From Apoda limacodes (lineage: Eukaryota > Arthropoda > Insecta > Lepidoptera > Limacodidae): a DNA stretch of 64,000 bases. The notes under the pieces are model-generated. The model ran no database searches, was not told where the DNA came from, and saw only the letters and a program-made list of their open reading frames with translations. The stretch is taken from positions 11,723,001 through 11,787,000 of the forward strand of contig OX291553.1 in the NCBI GenBank assembly GCA_946406115.1. Reading direction: 5' to 3'. Positions 1 through 11,633 of this stretch are shown in pieces (the first letter of the stretch is position 1; every line of letters begins with the position of its first letter). Position numbers and translations under genes: made by a program.

Positions 1-1079
1 AGCACTAAGCTATGAACAAGGATTACAACACTGACCCCTTCCTCGGAGGTCATTGGACTCGTTAGACAGAAAAAAATCTCAACTACAAATCACAGTAGGT
101 ACATCATTCACAAAACGTTATTGCTGTAAGTAAACCTGCAGAAAATAGTAGTAAACCTAGTCTGCTTCTTCGTCATTACATCACACACACCTTAGGATGA
201 TCTTTATTCCCAGTTTAATTAAAAAAAAGGACAATTTATTGACCCACTAACTGTCTCACGCCAGCTATTGGCGCCTACGACCCTGATCAGTTTGTCGATT
301 AACCTTGGAGAACCTTCTCCACTACTTTTTCTAATTTATTATTGCCATACAACAAATTTCTTTTCCGGTACATTTATCAGTGCTTCTTTTTATCCTCAAT
401 GACAGTGTTACTATATATAATATATAATAACTAATACTTAAAGTATCTTTATTCAAAGAAACTTTAAACGGCATTTATGTATTGTCAATTTAATTATTAA
501 TTTTATAGACTTGACTTTACCACCGGTAATAAAAGTCATCTACTAATTTTATGTCACTTTCTTTAGTTCTTCTACAAATCTTACATTGTAATTTTAAATA
601 ACATGTTTTCATTTAATTCATCTTACCATTGCTTTTTTATAGCTAGTTAATACAAATCATAATATCCTATTTTAGTATTACAATCATCGCTGGCAACACA
701 AATCTAATTGAAAATATATGACATTACTTGTATTCTTAACTTCCAAAAACAATACACAAAACTGAACGAAATGTCAAGGACGACAGCAACTAGACAAATT
801 TTCAACGAAAACGCGACAAATGAAGGGAAATGTTTACATAAATAGAAACGGTATTATGGAAGCTCGCATACATGTACTAATAAAGTCAATATCTGTAAAG
901 AAACTTACACTAAATTTTTTATCATTTGCCTACGAATCCTGAAACTTTACGGCTCCATCATCAGATTGGTGCTATTTTTATTCAAATCATTTTATTTTGC
1001 TAATTCAAAGTAACTTGGCTCTCTTAATTGATTTTTACAAATTTGTTACTTTTTATTAGCTTTTGGTCGTTTGTTAAAT
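1..1079. other. AT-rich non-coding stretch
   Basis: No coding frame, RNA gene or clear repeat boundary seen. Short TA runs near 410-430. Confidence 0.6.
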
Positions 1080-1315
1080 TATCCATATCCATATAAATAT
1101 TATAAATACGAAAGTACCCTTTTCACGCATTAACCATTGTACCAATTAAGATTAAATTTGGCACAAAAATAGTTTGAGTACCGGGGAAAGTCATAGACTA
1201 CTTGAAAACGTCAAGAGTGAGTCGTTTTTTTTTCTATAATTGAGGAGCTGTAATTAAAATTATATACCGATAACCGAATTTAGAGCGTGTAAAACCGCGG
1301 GGAAAAGCTAGTTTG
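1080..1315 (+). repeat. Helitron-like non-autonomous repeat, 3' part
   Basis: Ends in an accession-like block CCGCGGGGAAAAGCTAGT, the GC hairpin plus CTAGT terminus seen at several other places here (49,538; 61,010; 63,643). The 5' side contains an AATATTATAAATACGAAAG motif. Assignment to Helitron-type elements rests on the CTAG-T end and hairpin; no Rep/helicase coding is present. Confidence 0.5.
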
Positions 1316-2059
1316 TATATTAATTTCAATATCACGTTTCCGTCCGTCCGAAAATATCACTAAAATAGAAATGAAATACTTCAGCCGATCCAACCATGGC
1401 AGACTATTGTGAATAGTGAGCGACATCATAATACTTCACTGTTGTGAAATTTGTTTCTTGCTTTTCGAACAAAGATTACTCTCCAACAATCTGAATGGAG
1501 ATACTGATGATTTATACAATAAGAAAACGAAGCAGTTGCTATTCACAACTCTAGTGTTTTTTTCCCATAATAATACTTACATTTAATTTTATATAATCTG
1601 TGGCATTAACTACACTTGTGTAACGCTCAGAATTTGGCTATAAGATTTTAAAGAATGCAAAAATATAGCCGAAATTTAACTAGCCAGAATTAATTGTTTA
1701 AAGCGTTTTGCGCAAGAGTGTCCTGGACACGAACCTCGACTAAGATAACCGCTTTTAAAATCTAAATCTGGCAAAAAATTACCGCAGTTTCGAAAAAGTA
1801 AAGGTGTTCTGTTGAGAAGAAACGGCAAGAAAGTCTTTAGCAGACGCCTTTTATGATTATTATCTAACTACTTTAAATTTAAAACGGGAAAGTATTAATG
1901 GAACGCGGAAATTTAAGAACTTATATTATCTAACTAGTCAAATCCCCTAACTTTATTAGTGTACCTAGAATATGGTTTATCACGCTTTAATTGTCTGACT
2001 AAATCGCGGCGGCGTATTTTGTAAATGCGGTAGAGCACTAAGACGGAATTTGGGTTTCT
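1316..2059. other. Mostly unassigned; possible LINE 3' fragment near 1775-1850
   Basis: The segment with AAAGTAAAGGTGTTCTGTTG and AACGGCAAGAAAG resembles a lepidopteran retrotransposon tail, from memory only. Nothing else is recognised. Confidence 0.3.
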
Positions 2060-2790
2060 GGTTTCTCGCCCCTTTTTTGTTTCTCCAGGTACAAGAATTC
2101 TCGAGCATCTCAAGAGTTTTTGAAATTTAGATGTTTTTGCTTTATTACAAATTAGACTGATAGATGAGATGAAATAAAACAAATGATTTATAATAAATTA
2201 CAAACAATAAATTAAATAATCCATACTCGGTAGGTCTAAATAAAAATTAAAGAGTTGGGTAGTGCTTAAATTATTTATAATAACTGATTTCTACCTATTC
2301 CCAAACGTATAACAGTCTTTATTTAATTAATAAACAATCAGTAAAATTAAATCAACAATATTACGAGTACATATTTAGATAACTATAAAAACTTGTTAAA
2401 CAAAACAAACATTTTGCTTTCATCTAAAACTGAAAATGCCTTTTATATTTATTAATAAACTATTATGTTAATTAAATTTATTTGTTTTTTTATCATTTGA
2501 GCATAGTATGCCAATTAAAAGTAAACCAGTTTTCAGAAATACAAAAGCATTAACAGCATCATCTGATAGGCGGTTTCTTATTTTAGTAACAATGTTTTCC
2601 GATAGTGAGAAAACACGCTCATTCTCCGTCCGCGGTGACAAAGACACGAGACTCTCTACTTGTCACGTGTTATATGCGTATTTTTTTTAGTTACCTAGCG
2701 CACGGAATTGATTTCTCGAGTTCTCGAGGTATTGAGTTTTTTTCCCGTCTCGCCTAAAGACAAATTTCTCAAGAATTCTCGAGCAGAAAT
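2060..2790 (-). pseudogene. Internally deleted hAT transposon with transposase C-terminal remnant
   Basis: On the minus strand, about 2,480-2,665 encodes an uninterrupted segment containing ENERVFSLSENIVTKIRNRL followed by SDDAVNAFVFLKTG and a stop downstream. This is the C-terminal dimerisation block of hAT transposases (ERVFS...T..RNRLS.....VFL). The rest of the transposase, including the catalytic DDE region, is absent, so the copy cannot code for an active enzyme. Two exact 16-nt direct repeats (CAAGAATTCTCGAGCA at 2,092 and 2,770) and related CTCGAG-rich sequence bracket the fragment and may be subterminal sequence of the element. The exact ends and an 8-bp target duplication were not found. 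Confidence 0.55.
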
Positions 2791-2859
2791 ATTCACAGAA
2801 TATTTAGTTATATATACACTTCAAAAATAAATAATCAAATTAAAATAAAACAAATATTT

Positions 2860-2985
2860 AAGGGGGGCAATTATTTTTTGTTGTATGGGAAACAAACGTG
2901 ATTTTTTTCCGTTTTTATAGATAATGGTACGCAACCCTTCCTGCGCGAGTTCGACTCGCACTTGGCCGATTTTTTATTTTAAATT
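2860..2985 (+). repeat. Tail of the GGGTTCCGTACC / CACTTGGCC interspersed family
   Basis: Contains GGTACGCAACCCTTCCTGCG and GACTCGCACTTGGCCGATTT. This is the same 3' end as copies at 19.2, 25.0, 29.8 and 55.8 kb. Confidence 0.75.
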
Positions 2986-3424
2986 TATTTTTATCTATTA
3001 TCCAACTTCAATAGTAGGTACCTGTACTTTAAGAAGTGCTGGCTGATTATCTAAATTTCCTTCTTACTAGTCATAAGGTAACTTTTCTTAATAGCTATTA
3101 TTTCAGTCAGAAAATCAGCTTCAAAAGAGATATACTTAAAGTAGGTACTGGTAGATGAATTAAGCGAACATTTACTTATTTATAGGATAATTATGCAGCG
3201 ACAGGCATGCGAATACGATATCGATTGTTCATTAGTCTAAGCTTTTGCTTATCCGATATGAAAATTAGATGCAGGATTAAATGTCGCTCGATGTACACAT
3301 ACATCCATTTCTGCTTCTTAATTACAGAAATGTATACTGTTACTTCAACTTCTATTTTAACTAACAAACGTTGGGACTATGTATGTAATGTACGGGGTTC
3401 TTCAAGATAGGAGTGATTACAGTT

Positions 3425-3530
3425 TTGAGGGGTCAGGAATACGCGAGTAATGCCCCTGCTGTTGCAAGCATCTTTAGGCAACGGTGACCGTTTCACATCA
3501 GGCAAGTCGTTTGCTTTTTAGCATACATAG
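3425..3530 (+). repeat. 3' tail of a Jockey/CR1-like LINE
   Basis: Reads ...GCGAGTAATGCCCCTGCTGT...CAACGGTGACCG...CATCAGGCAAG. This matches the 3' end of the retrotransposon copies at 8,879 (minus) and 32,512 (plus). No coding is left. Confidence 0.55.
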
Positions 3531-4109
3531 TGAAATAAAACAATATCGAAAATGCTCATTGTGGTTGTACGTGCCTTTTATTTTTTTTAATAAATAAACA
3601 TGAATTAAACGTTAACTTGAAGCTTAATTAAAAGTCCAGAAACGTTAATAGTCTATTGACTGGTTCTTTATTGGCATTAATATGGCAAATTACCATTATC
3701 AATCAGAAGCGGTTCGTCCTAAGGAGCGCACTCCCATAAATAATTATCTACTAAAGAAACAATTTGTTTTATATTTTACTTAAAATAATTAATTATTATG
3801 CTTTACTTCTATTACGATTTATGTTAAAATAGCATTTCACTAAAACATTCTGTACACACACAGTCAACTAAAGATTTAGTTTGGAATTGCACTGAGGAGA
3901 CTGTGTTACTAAGCGGAGCGCTAGCAATTGCGCTCCTATGAAACGAATTTCAGTACGCAGACTTACAGCTAAAATCCACGAGTGTAAAAGAGAAAGTTTG
4001 AAACAATCTCACAGGTGAAACAGAAGATTCTGTATGAAAAATTAGCAGAATGTGGAGCGCCGCTCCTAGCCCGTTACCAGCTTGACCCCCGCGGCGGGGA
4101 GCCCCGCCT
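3531..4109 (-). other. Possible 3' untranslated region downstream of the putative terminal exon
   Basis: Lies 3' of the TGA at 4,110 on the minus strand. TTTATT on the plus strand (AATAAA on the minus) occurs near 3,574 and 3,667 as candidate poly(A) signals. A perfect GC hairpin (GGCGGGG/CCCCGCC, about 4,093-4,108) lies just after the stop. Inference only. Confidence 0.25.
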
Positions 4110-4150
4110 TCAGTCCGACCGGGGCGCGGGCGCGCTGTTGTCGCTCTTAC
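4110..4150 (-). CDS. Putative terminal coding exon of an unrecognised host gene
   Basis: On the minus strand a plausible acceptor (TTTGTTGTGATAG|GT) leads into a strongly GC3-biased frame: 2 nt completing a codon, then AAG AGC GAC AAC AGC GCG, continuing to CGG TCG GAC TGA. The peptide end is KSDNSAPAPRSD-stop. Codon use stands out sharply against the AT-rich, transposon-filled surroundings. The phase (2 nt carried in) matches the 1 nt carried out by the candidate exon at 50,734-50,858, so the two could be adjacent exons across a 46.6-kb intron. No protein family is recognised. Caveats: the exon is very short; TAG|GTAAGA also resembles a donor, so the splice polarity could be reversed; and the GC-rich plus-strand reading (through ARYQLDPRGGEPRL) is an alternative frame. 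RNA evidence is required. Confidence 0.33.
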
Positions 4151-4960
4151 CTATCACAACAAATGTTTTAGTTTATGCGCGAGTAACAAATGAAATATGT
4201 ACAAACCTACAGACTATTAGACAATTAACAGTTTGTTTATTGTCTAATAAGTAACTATAGCAAAATAAAATGTGACTATTGTGATGTGATTAAAAAGTGC
4301 TAAAAGATTTTAGTAACACAGTTAGAAATAAAGACAAAGGGTAACAAAATGTGACTCAAAAGCATTCACGCTCGATGCGCGTTTGTAAATCTAAATATGC
4401 GAATGAATTTTAGTTATAAATAGCATAGTAAAAAGTTAGCATTTAAGCAATTCCTCTTTTGTTTTTGTTTTTTAGTGAACACCCATTAAAAATTGTCACA
4501 AGCCGCCACTGTTACCAAAACATTGTACCTATTCGAAATATTTTGAAAAATGATATCTTCTTCAGAAGACAGAATATTACGAACACGCATTGTTGATTTG
4601 AAATTAAAGAGAAACTAAATTAAAAGTTTTTTTTGCTTTAGAAACACTTTTTTTCATAAGCGGGTGTATATAAATGGGTGCATTGAACGAGATTTAATCT
4701 TGCATCTAATTTTCAAATTAGATAGGCAAAGTAGTTGCTTAACGTGAGTTTAGTGAACAATCAAAATTGTTTTCACATGCCTGTCGCTGCATAATTACTT
4801 CATAAATAAGCAAATGTTAGACTAAGTTCCCTCCAGTACTTGTAAAATATCTCTTTTAAAGCTGAATTTTGTTTAAGAGCATTCTGTTGTTTTTGTGACT
4901 TAAATTATACATACCATCATCAAAAATCCATACTAGTATTATAAAGGTGAAAGTAATTCT
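4151..4960. other. Unassigned AT-rich stretch
   Basis: No gene or clear repeat recognised. It would lie inside the proposed large intron. Confidence 0.5.
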
Positions 4961-4965
4961 GTCCG

Positions 4966-5103
4966 TCTGTCTGTATATATATATATATATATATAATTTT
5001 TGGAGACAGTCGTGGAAATTGGGAAATATTAATACACTTTTAAATTCGGTAAACATTTCCAGCTTTATGTTGCTTAAAATTACCACCTATATATATATAT
5101 ATA
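4966..5103. repeat. TA microsatellites in a CCGTCTGTCTG context
   Basis: A (TA)n run at about 4,974-4,996 and a second at about 5,086-5,102, bracketing GGAGACAGTCGTGG. The TATTATAAAGGTGAAAGT start just upstream is typical of Helitron/microsatellite-associated lepidopteran repeats. Confidence 0.6.
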
Positions 5104-5404
5104 GCAATAGGCTACGATGCAATCAATGGTGCTAAATTTAATAAAACATAGTTACTTAATATCATTAATAACTTTCTTTTCGATTCAGTTAACTTGAAAA
5201 CGACACAGCTTTTGCTGAATACAAAACACTTTGGGACTCAATTTGCTGCTATTTATAGTCTTACTTCAATGTGAACAATTTCCTGTTTGAATCCACTTCA
5301 ATCATTCAATGTGCTGAAAATTAGTAAATGAATGCCATTTTCGGTTAATACTACATGGATGTTTTTAATAATTATTTGTACGAGTAATTATATAAATGTA
5401 GGTT

Positions 5405-5690
5405 GCTGCACATAAAAAAACAAGGATTAAAACCCCAGTTATACATTTCAACGTCTTTCTATCTGCCTGTCCATTTATGTTCTTTTCGGCGGCTAAACCG
5501 ATGAACAGATTTTAATGAAATTTGGCAATGCTACATAAAAAATTCAAAACGTTAGTCAGATTAGCAAACTTACAGCAAACTTCCTTACTATAATCAAGAA
5601 ATTGCATAGGAATCCTATGCTAATAATCGTTTTCAGCGCGGGCGGAGGTGCAGGCATAAGATATTTTAAGTAAAATGATTATCCCACCAA
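5405..5690 (+). repeat. Degenerate Helitron-like repeat
   Basis: Contains GCCTGTCCATTTATG, CGATGAACAGATTTTAATGA and a degraded GC end (CGCGGGCGGAGGTGCAGGCA) followed by TAAG instead of CTAGT. Order and spacing resemble the other CTAGT-ending repeats. Confidence 0.35.
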
Positions 5691-6189
5691 AAACATTTTT
5701 ATACAAAATGTTGCCAAGACCACGCTCGCACTGTCAAAAAGTTATCAGATCTCATGTAGAGACAAGCTTCTAACTTCAAAATCTTTACACCTTAGTCAAA
5801 ATACGTGTTTATGACGTAAATTTAATTAGTATCTTTAAATTTTTAAATATTGGAAAAATCAAAGTAATATAAAGCCAAATTAATTTCCACCTATCTCCAT
5901 ATGTAGGTATAATAATTTCTATTACTTTATATATGAGAATAGGTATTTCTTCTTTAAAAAGAAATGAGAATGCAATAAAGTTAATAAATAATTTGAGAGT
6001 AAGCCACGAAAATCGTTAGTTAACTTTACTATACCCATATATTATAATATAATATTATGTTAAGGCTTATTTTCTTCTTTATGTATATGTATTAAAAATA
6101 GTAAACCGATTAATTGATATACCAAAGCACAGCCTACTTGGTATAAAAACTTCAAATTTTGCACATAACCTATTACGTAGGTAGTAATA

Positions 6190-6450
6190 AATATGAAATA
6201 TTTTTGGACATTGCACATAAAGCTATCTGGTCCCAAACTAAGTAAAGCTTGAACCATGTGTAGCAGACAACTCATAGAAATACATACATATACATTTTTC
6301 TTTGTAAATACATACATATTATACATAGAAAACACCCATAATCAAGACGAACACATATCTGTATAAATGTTTCTCTTGTGCGGGTATCGAACCCATGTCC
6401 CTTGATTCAGCAGTAGGATCATTACCCACTTACATTACATCACATAGTTA
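6190..6450 (-). repeat. tRNA-derived SINE
   Basis: A perfect pol III B box on the minus strand (GGTTCGATACC, 6,383-6,393). Downstream body and tail are similar to the plus-strand SINE at 44,022, including the ATACATACATA-type stretch and the CTGGTCCCA/GTCTGGTATCC block. The tRNA-unlike body shows it is a SINE and not a tRNA gene. Confidence 0.6.
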
Positions 6451-6799
6451 TGATGAATGATAACTATATTATATATAAAAATATCGATTTGCGGATTATG
6501 CAAAGTTTATCCCCTTATTTATATAAAGTGGGGCATAAAGTTTGTATCGGTCATTTTTAAAGCTTAATGCATCAAAAATGTGTTGAGTTTTTAGGTTGAA
6601 AATAAAAATTAAAAATATCCTCTAGAGGGCAAAATACCGAATGATTATACTGTATTTCTGTAAAATCATAAACAGCTTTTTTTTAAAAAAGTTTACGCGG
6701 GCAGAAGTTGAACAAAGAAGCAAAGAAGGGAAAATATATTTACTATAAGTATTTTTTTTTAATTTTAAACCGATATAGTAAAGGAGCACTTGGCTTTAC

Positions 6800-6880
6800 T
6801 GCATTTGTCTGTCGAAAACGATATGCAAAGTTAAGCAATGTCGTGCGTGGTCAGTAACAAAATGGGTGAGCTTATTAATC
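6800..6880 (+). repeat. 5S-rRNA-like SINE fragment
   Basis: GTTAAGCAATGTCGTGCGTG followed by GTCAGTAACAAAATGGGTGA matches the 3' half of arthropod 5S rRNA (GTTAAGCAACGTCGGGC..GGTCAGTACTTGGATGGGTGAC) with scattered mismatches. It is too short and divergent to be a 5S gene. Related pieces lie at 22.74, 39.82, 53.24 and 55.75 kb. Confidence 0.6.
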
Positions 6881-7834
6881 AGCTTTTTGAATTTTTGCCC
6901 TAATTTATTATTTAATGACAATGATATTTAATTACAATATATTGCTTAGTATTAGTAATCATATCAATTTGAAATTCAAAGTGTCATATAGGTAAAAATG
7001 GTACGTTGGTCAACACATTTCGGAAAAGCACTATTTTATAGTCAAGCGAGTGTCGATACATTTTCCTAATTTTATACAAAATCACATGCGCCGGCAAAAC
7101 GTATTTCAAGACTAATATGACCTAATACGCGGCTTGGAAACTGTCTTTCTGCTAAGGTTATATGGTTCAGTTCAAATAGTTTCAAACGCGAAATGAGATG
7201 ACGTTTTAAAAGGCATTAAACTGGTATAAATAATTGCAGTAATATTCCAATAATCTAGATTTTACTTTGTCATGCATCTTGTTTCCTAGAAAATTTTGTT
7301 TGTAATATACTGTATAGTAATGAATTAAATAATTGAGTAAAATTTAATAATTTCTTTTACAGGTCTATGCTGACATACTAGATTTTTATTGTGAAAAATA
7401 GGCCTTACTTGCTTGCTAAAAATATCTATTCAGTTTGGATGCAAATCGCATTGATGAAACTTGAAACCTTGTTTATCGTCGACGGTGAACGTCATTTTAT
7501 AGAGATAAAAGGAAATGAAAATATATTTTTTTATATTTTATAAATAAAAAAGGGGAAAATACTGAATGCTTCATCATAAGCCAGGTGCTAAATCAGATCA
7601 GATAATTCAGATCGCTAAATCAGAAACGAGGTAGTTCAATTTGTATTGGTAATAACACTTTTATGATTAAAATCACTTGAAAAAGCATTAATGCTTTTTA
7701 TGTTTTAGTTCTCTGTATGTCTTTCTAAGGCTTTAATTTGAAATCATAATGCATATTATAACCTCTAGTTAGCTTTCACTTTCGAAACTTTATTGTGCCC
7801 CCCCTAGGTACTTGTATATAAAAAAAGAAGCAAT
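6881..7834. other. Unassigned AT-rich stretch
   Basis: No feature supported. Confidence 0.5.
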
Positions 7835-7922
7835 TGCCACATATAGCGTCCATAGGCCACGGTGACCGCTTACCATCATGCGGATCGTGTGCTTGTTTGC
7901 CAACTTAGTGGTAAAAAAAAAA
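7835..7922 (+). repeat. 3' tail of the Jockey/CR1-like LINE
   Basis: Contains GCGTCCATAGGCCACGGTGA...CATCATGCGG...TTGTTTGCCAACTTAGTGGT plus an A-rich run. This is the same tail as at 8,879 and 32,512. Confidence 0.65.
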
Positions 7923-8394
7923 TAGTATGACGCAATAACACTTGAGACTTTTCCGATGTTTTTGCTTTTTTTTGATGTTCGTAAATTGTCAGGACAATGC
8001 TAAAAGGAAAAAAGAAAAATTATCACCTGGGCGACGCGGGGCACAATCAGCTATTTTTCCATAAAAATCAAAACATACATTGAATTTAACTATTGGACAT
8101 TTCAAACTTTTAGACGGGACTGGAAATGTAAATGCCGTTGATAGCTATTTAAGTACTTTATATGAATGAAGTAGCCATGAATGTATAGTCATGAATATTT
8201 ATTTGTATGTATACATAGATTATTATATATTTAGTTTGTGTACATTGAATATATATATTTTATGAGTTTTATCTAATTATTCTGTTTAAATTTGTAAGTA
8301 TTTACTTATGTTTATTTTTGAAAATCCATAAATTATTGAATATAGTGCACAGGTACTTTCATGGTATCTGTATACTTTTTTAAGTAAACTCATC

Positions 8395-8525
8395 TACCCT
8401 AAGGTTGCCTGGAAGAGATCACTTCTTAGTAATAAGATCGCACTTTGTACTTTTATTTTATGATTTGTTCATTTTTTAGGATTCTTTTGTTTTATTGTTC
8501 AATAAAGTTTATTATCTAATTATTT
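8395..8525 (+). repeat. 3' end of a non-LTR retrotransposon (coding lost)
   Basis: AAGGTTGCCTGGAAGAGATC followed by TAGTAATAAGATCGC and a terminal TTCAATAAAGTTTATTATCT is a common lepidopteran LINE 3' UTR, recognised from memory. No RT frame is attached. Confidence 0.45.
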
Positions 8526-9867
8526 GACTGCCATGATAATCCACTGTGACAGATAAATGAATAGACACCGATGTGTGTAAGGATTTCTTTACAGTACTCA
8601 GTAGTACCGTGTACGTAACAGAACCCTAAAATAATCGAGCTCTAAATGAAAACTCAAGGTGCGCGTTCTCGGGTAAATCTCGCTACATTAAATAAGTACA
8701 ATCAGGGAAATAAATATTTTATTATATCTCGAATATTTATACATTATATTACCTAAAGTGACAGCATAGAATCAATTATTTTAATTAATATTTTAAAAGT
8801 GAACCTATCCAAAATAAAAAAAAAAACAATCAGAAGCTCGTTCTCGGCCTGAAACAATTCTTCCTAGAGTCATGAGACCTTTTTTTTTAATACCACTAAG
8901 ATGGCAAACAAGCTTACGGTCCGCCTGATGGTAGCCGGTCACCGTAGCCTATGGACGCTATCAACACCAGGGGTAATCGCGCGTTGCCGACCCTTGAAAT
9001 TTCTAATGACTTCTTTCTTGAAGAACACCATACTGTAGTTCTTAGCGAAAACCTTGGCAGGGATCTCATTCCACAATCCAAGCGTTTATCTAAAACCGCA
9101 CTGTGCGCGACAATTTCGATTCTAAAGTATGAGAATGAATTTCACGCCGATGGCCAGCGGTGCGATGGTAGAAATTAGCTGAAGGCATCATTTCGAACAA
9201 TTGCTCAGAACAGATCCCATTGTACAAGCGGTAGAACACACACAGGGAGGCAAAGTCTTTCCTCAGACTTAAGGGCTCGACACTGCAAGTGAGTTTGGGA
9301 TTGTCGACAATTCTTACAACTCGTAGTTGAACCGAGTCAAAAGGGCTAAGCTGGTATCCGGGTGCACCCGGAGTGCAGAGATAGTAGCATATGGGGTCGA
9401 ACTTGCGACTTGTAAAGCAGCAACCACCGCCATGACGTATGAATTTCTGATTCGCTCTGTTGAGTATGCCAAGTTTTGTGGACGCCAGATTCACATTGTC
9501 TTGCAAATGGTCTCGGAATTGACAGTGTTCTGGAATTGTAAGACCACAGTGAATGGCGTTTTCTTAGCGGTGAAAGCGCAGACTTGTTCACTTGTAGGGT
9601 TGAATCAATCCAAGTTTTGCTATCCCCAATCAGAGACCTTAGACAAAGTGGTCTTAATTTGAGACACAAGTTCTCCACGCTGTTCCTCCAAAACGGAACA
9701 AGGGATGATTGCACGACTCGTGTAATAAGCGTCTCCAGTACTGTCATCAGTATAACAATATATGTTGTTGATGTTTAACATATCATTGATATGCAGCAGA
9801 AACAGCTCCGTCCATGCTATCAGAGTAACTACCATTAACTCGTATAGCCCAGTTATGTTAGGTACAA

Positions 9868-11633
9868 TAAGGGGTCAACCTCGGAATGAAAGATAATAAG
9901 CTGTAAATTAGTATAAAACTTTGTTTTATCGTTCTAAATGTTGTCTCAAAAGTCACAAGTGCTATCGTGTCCGCGTCTTAAGATATTGTAGGTCAAAGGT
10001 TGTAAAAATCGGTTTTTCACGAATAACTCGCTTTCTATTGCCTTAATGAGATTTGCACCTATTACAAAAGTTGTAGAGTATAAAATTCTCTACTACGTTT
10101 GTTTAAACTTTTTTTTCATACGATTAACCGTTTTTGGGGTAGACCGCGAAGAGTGCTCCGCATGCAGTCATATATAGGCTAATGCAAGGTCAAGCGTGAG
10201 TTACGGTTATCAGTACGTTGTAAAAAGTTTATTATTTACTAAAAAATGTCCATTATTTATGTACTAATTAATAGTTATTTATATTTTATTAAAAGTGATT
10301 TAATTATTTAACTATAGTATCTTAATAATACTGGAATGTATATTTTAGTTATATTTTAAGTTAAAACGACATCATATACGTTTTCTTTAAAAGGTGTAAA
10401 TTTTTTAATACTTATATACCTGGAAATACGTGTCCCAACTCTATTACCTTTTCTATTTATAGCCGGGACAGATGTTCTATTGTATTTTATTTTATTTGAA
10501 AATTTTGGCATTATATAATGCTCTAAAATCTGAGGACAATATTGATCATTTCCGCTACACGCAATTCATCAAATTAACGAAACTTAATAGACCTGTACAA
10601 TTGTCAACACTTCCACCAACAAGTGTTACTAAGCTCATCAACATATAAATCGTGTCTACTATCAGATTCAAATGTGGTTAGGGAAGGACTTAAAACCTCA
10701 AAAATGGGGCTGGATGCTTAAAAATGAAATCCTGGAGCCCATAAGAACGTTATTGCCTCCAGCACCAGCTGAACTACTAAATATAATATTTTGCAATTAC
10801 AAAAACGATTGTGGTTCCCGCTGTGGATGCAGAAAATCAGGGCTACTATGTTCTTTAATTTGTGGCCAGTGCAATGGATAAGCTTGCCTCAACGCTTCAC
10901 TATATCCAAGTTATCCCGATGTAGAAAGCTCTCCTGAAATTCTGGAAGGTTTGGAGATGAATATGACTGATAATGAGGATGATGACAATGAATTGAACAT
11001 TTTCGAGCGACAACAAGATTTTAATATTTGAACCCATATTTCAATAAATGTATAATATGCTATATTTTATGATAAAGAAATATATGTATAAAATATGGAA
11101 TATATTACTTACTGTCTTTTTAACTGAAAATTTATAATCCAAAATTAATAATATCCTATAGTTAAATAATTAAATATAAATAATTAAGTCACTTATTTTA
11201 ATTAAATATAAATAATTATTAATTAGTACATAAATAATGGGCATTGTTTAATAATTATAATTTTTTAGTAAATAATTAACTTTATACAACGTACTGATAA
11301 CCGTAACTCACGCTTGACCTTGCATTAGGCCATATATGACTGCATGCTGCGCACTCTACGCGGTCTACCGCAAAAACGGTTTATCGTATGAAAAAAAAGT
11401 TTAAACAAACATTGTAGAGAATTTTATACTCTACAACTTTTGTAATAAGTGCAAATCTCATTTAAGCAATAGAAAGCTAGATATTCACGAAAAACCGATT
11501 TTTATGACCTTCAATATCTTAAGACGCGGACACGATAGCACTTGTGACTTTTGAGACAACATTTAGAACGACATAACAAAGGTTTATCCCAATTTACAGC
11601 TTATTATCTTTCATTCCGAGGTGAAACCCCTAA
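9868..11633 (+). mobile_element. DNA element with long TIRs and TAA target duplications
   Basis: Left end GGGGTCAACCTCGGAATG (9,871) and right end CATTCCGAGGTGAAACCCC (to 11,630) are inverted. The arms continue with high identity through CTTGACCTTGCATTAG..., TATCGTATGAAAAAAAAGTT... and ATTAGTACATAAATAATG, to about 10,335 on the left and 11,140 on the right, that is about 465-490 bp each. TAA flanks both ends (9,868-9,870; 11,631-11,633). The flanking sequence is one retrotransposon, proving insertion. The 3-bp TAA duplication with G-rich ends fits PIF/Harbinger-type integration, but arms this long are unusual and no DDE transposase is visible. The unique core carries part of a CXC-domain protein. 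Confidence 0.8.
10440..11031 (+). pseudogene. C-terminal part of a CXC-domain protein inside the TIR element
   Basis: Order in the translation: a segment with SEDNIDHFRYTQFIKLTKLN and PVQLSTLPPTS; a frameshift near 10,628; then HQHINRVYYQIQMWLGKDLK, PQKWGWMLKNEILEPI and PPAPAELLNIIFCNY; then a Cys-rich block CGSRCGCRKSGLLCSLICGQ with CNG-(stop)-ACLN. Frame continues 50 codons past the nonsense TAA at 10,879 to an acidic tail (MTDNEDDDNELNIF) and TGA at 11,029-11,031. The Cys spacing is that of Tesmin/TSO1-like CXC modules. The LPPTS...W-GW...CXC string is what I recall as the C-terminus of large uncharacterised proteins that are abundant in insect and other animal genomes. The upstream part of the protein is missing. 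Function is unknown; DNA binding by CXC is an inference from other CXC proteins. Confidence 0.65.

Noticed and set aside
4015..4254. Plus-strand 79-codon frame with GC-rich middle
   Set aside because: The first part is AT-rich and unlike coding, and the GC-rich part reads better as the minus-strand terminal exon with GC3 bias; not excluded.
9090..9747. Several overlapping frames on both strands longer than 100 codons
   Set aside because: Minus-strand pieces belong to the broken Jockey-like RT; plus-strand ones are shadows.
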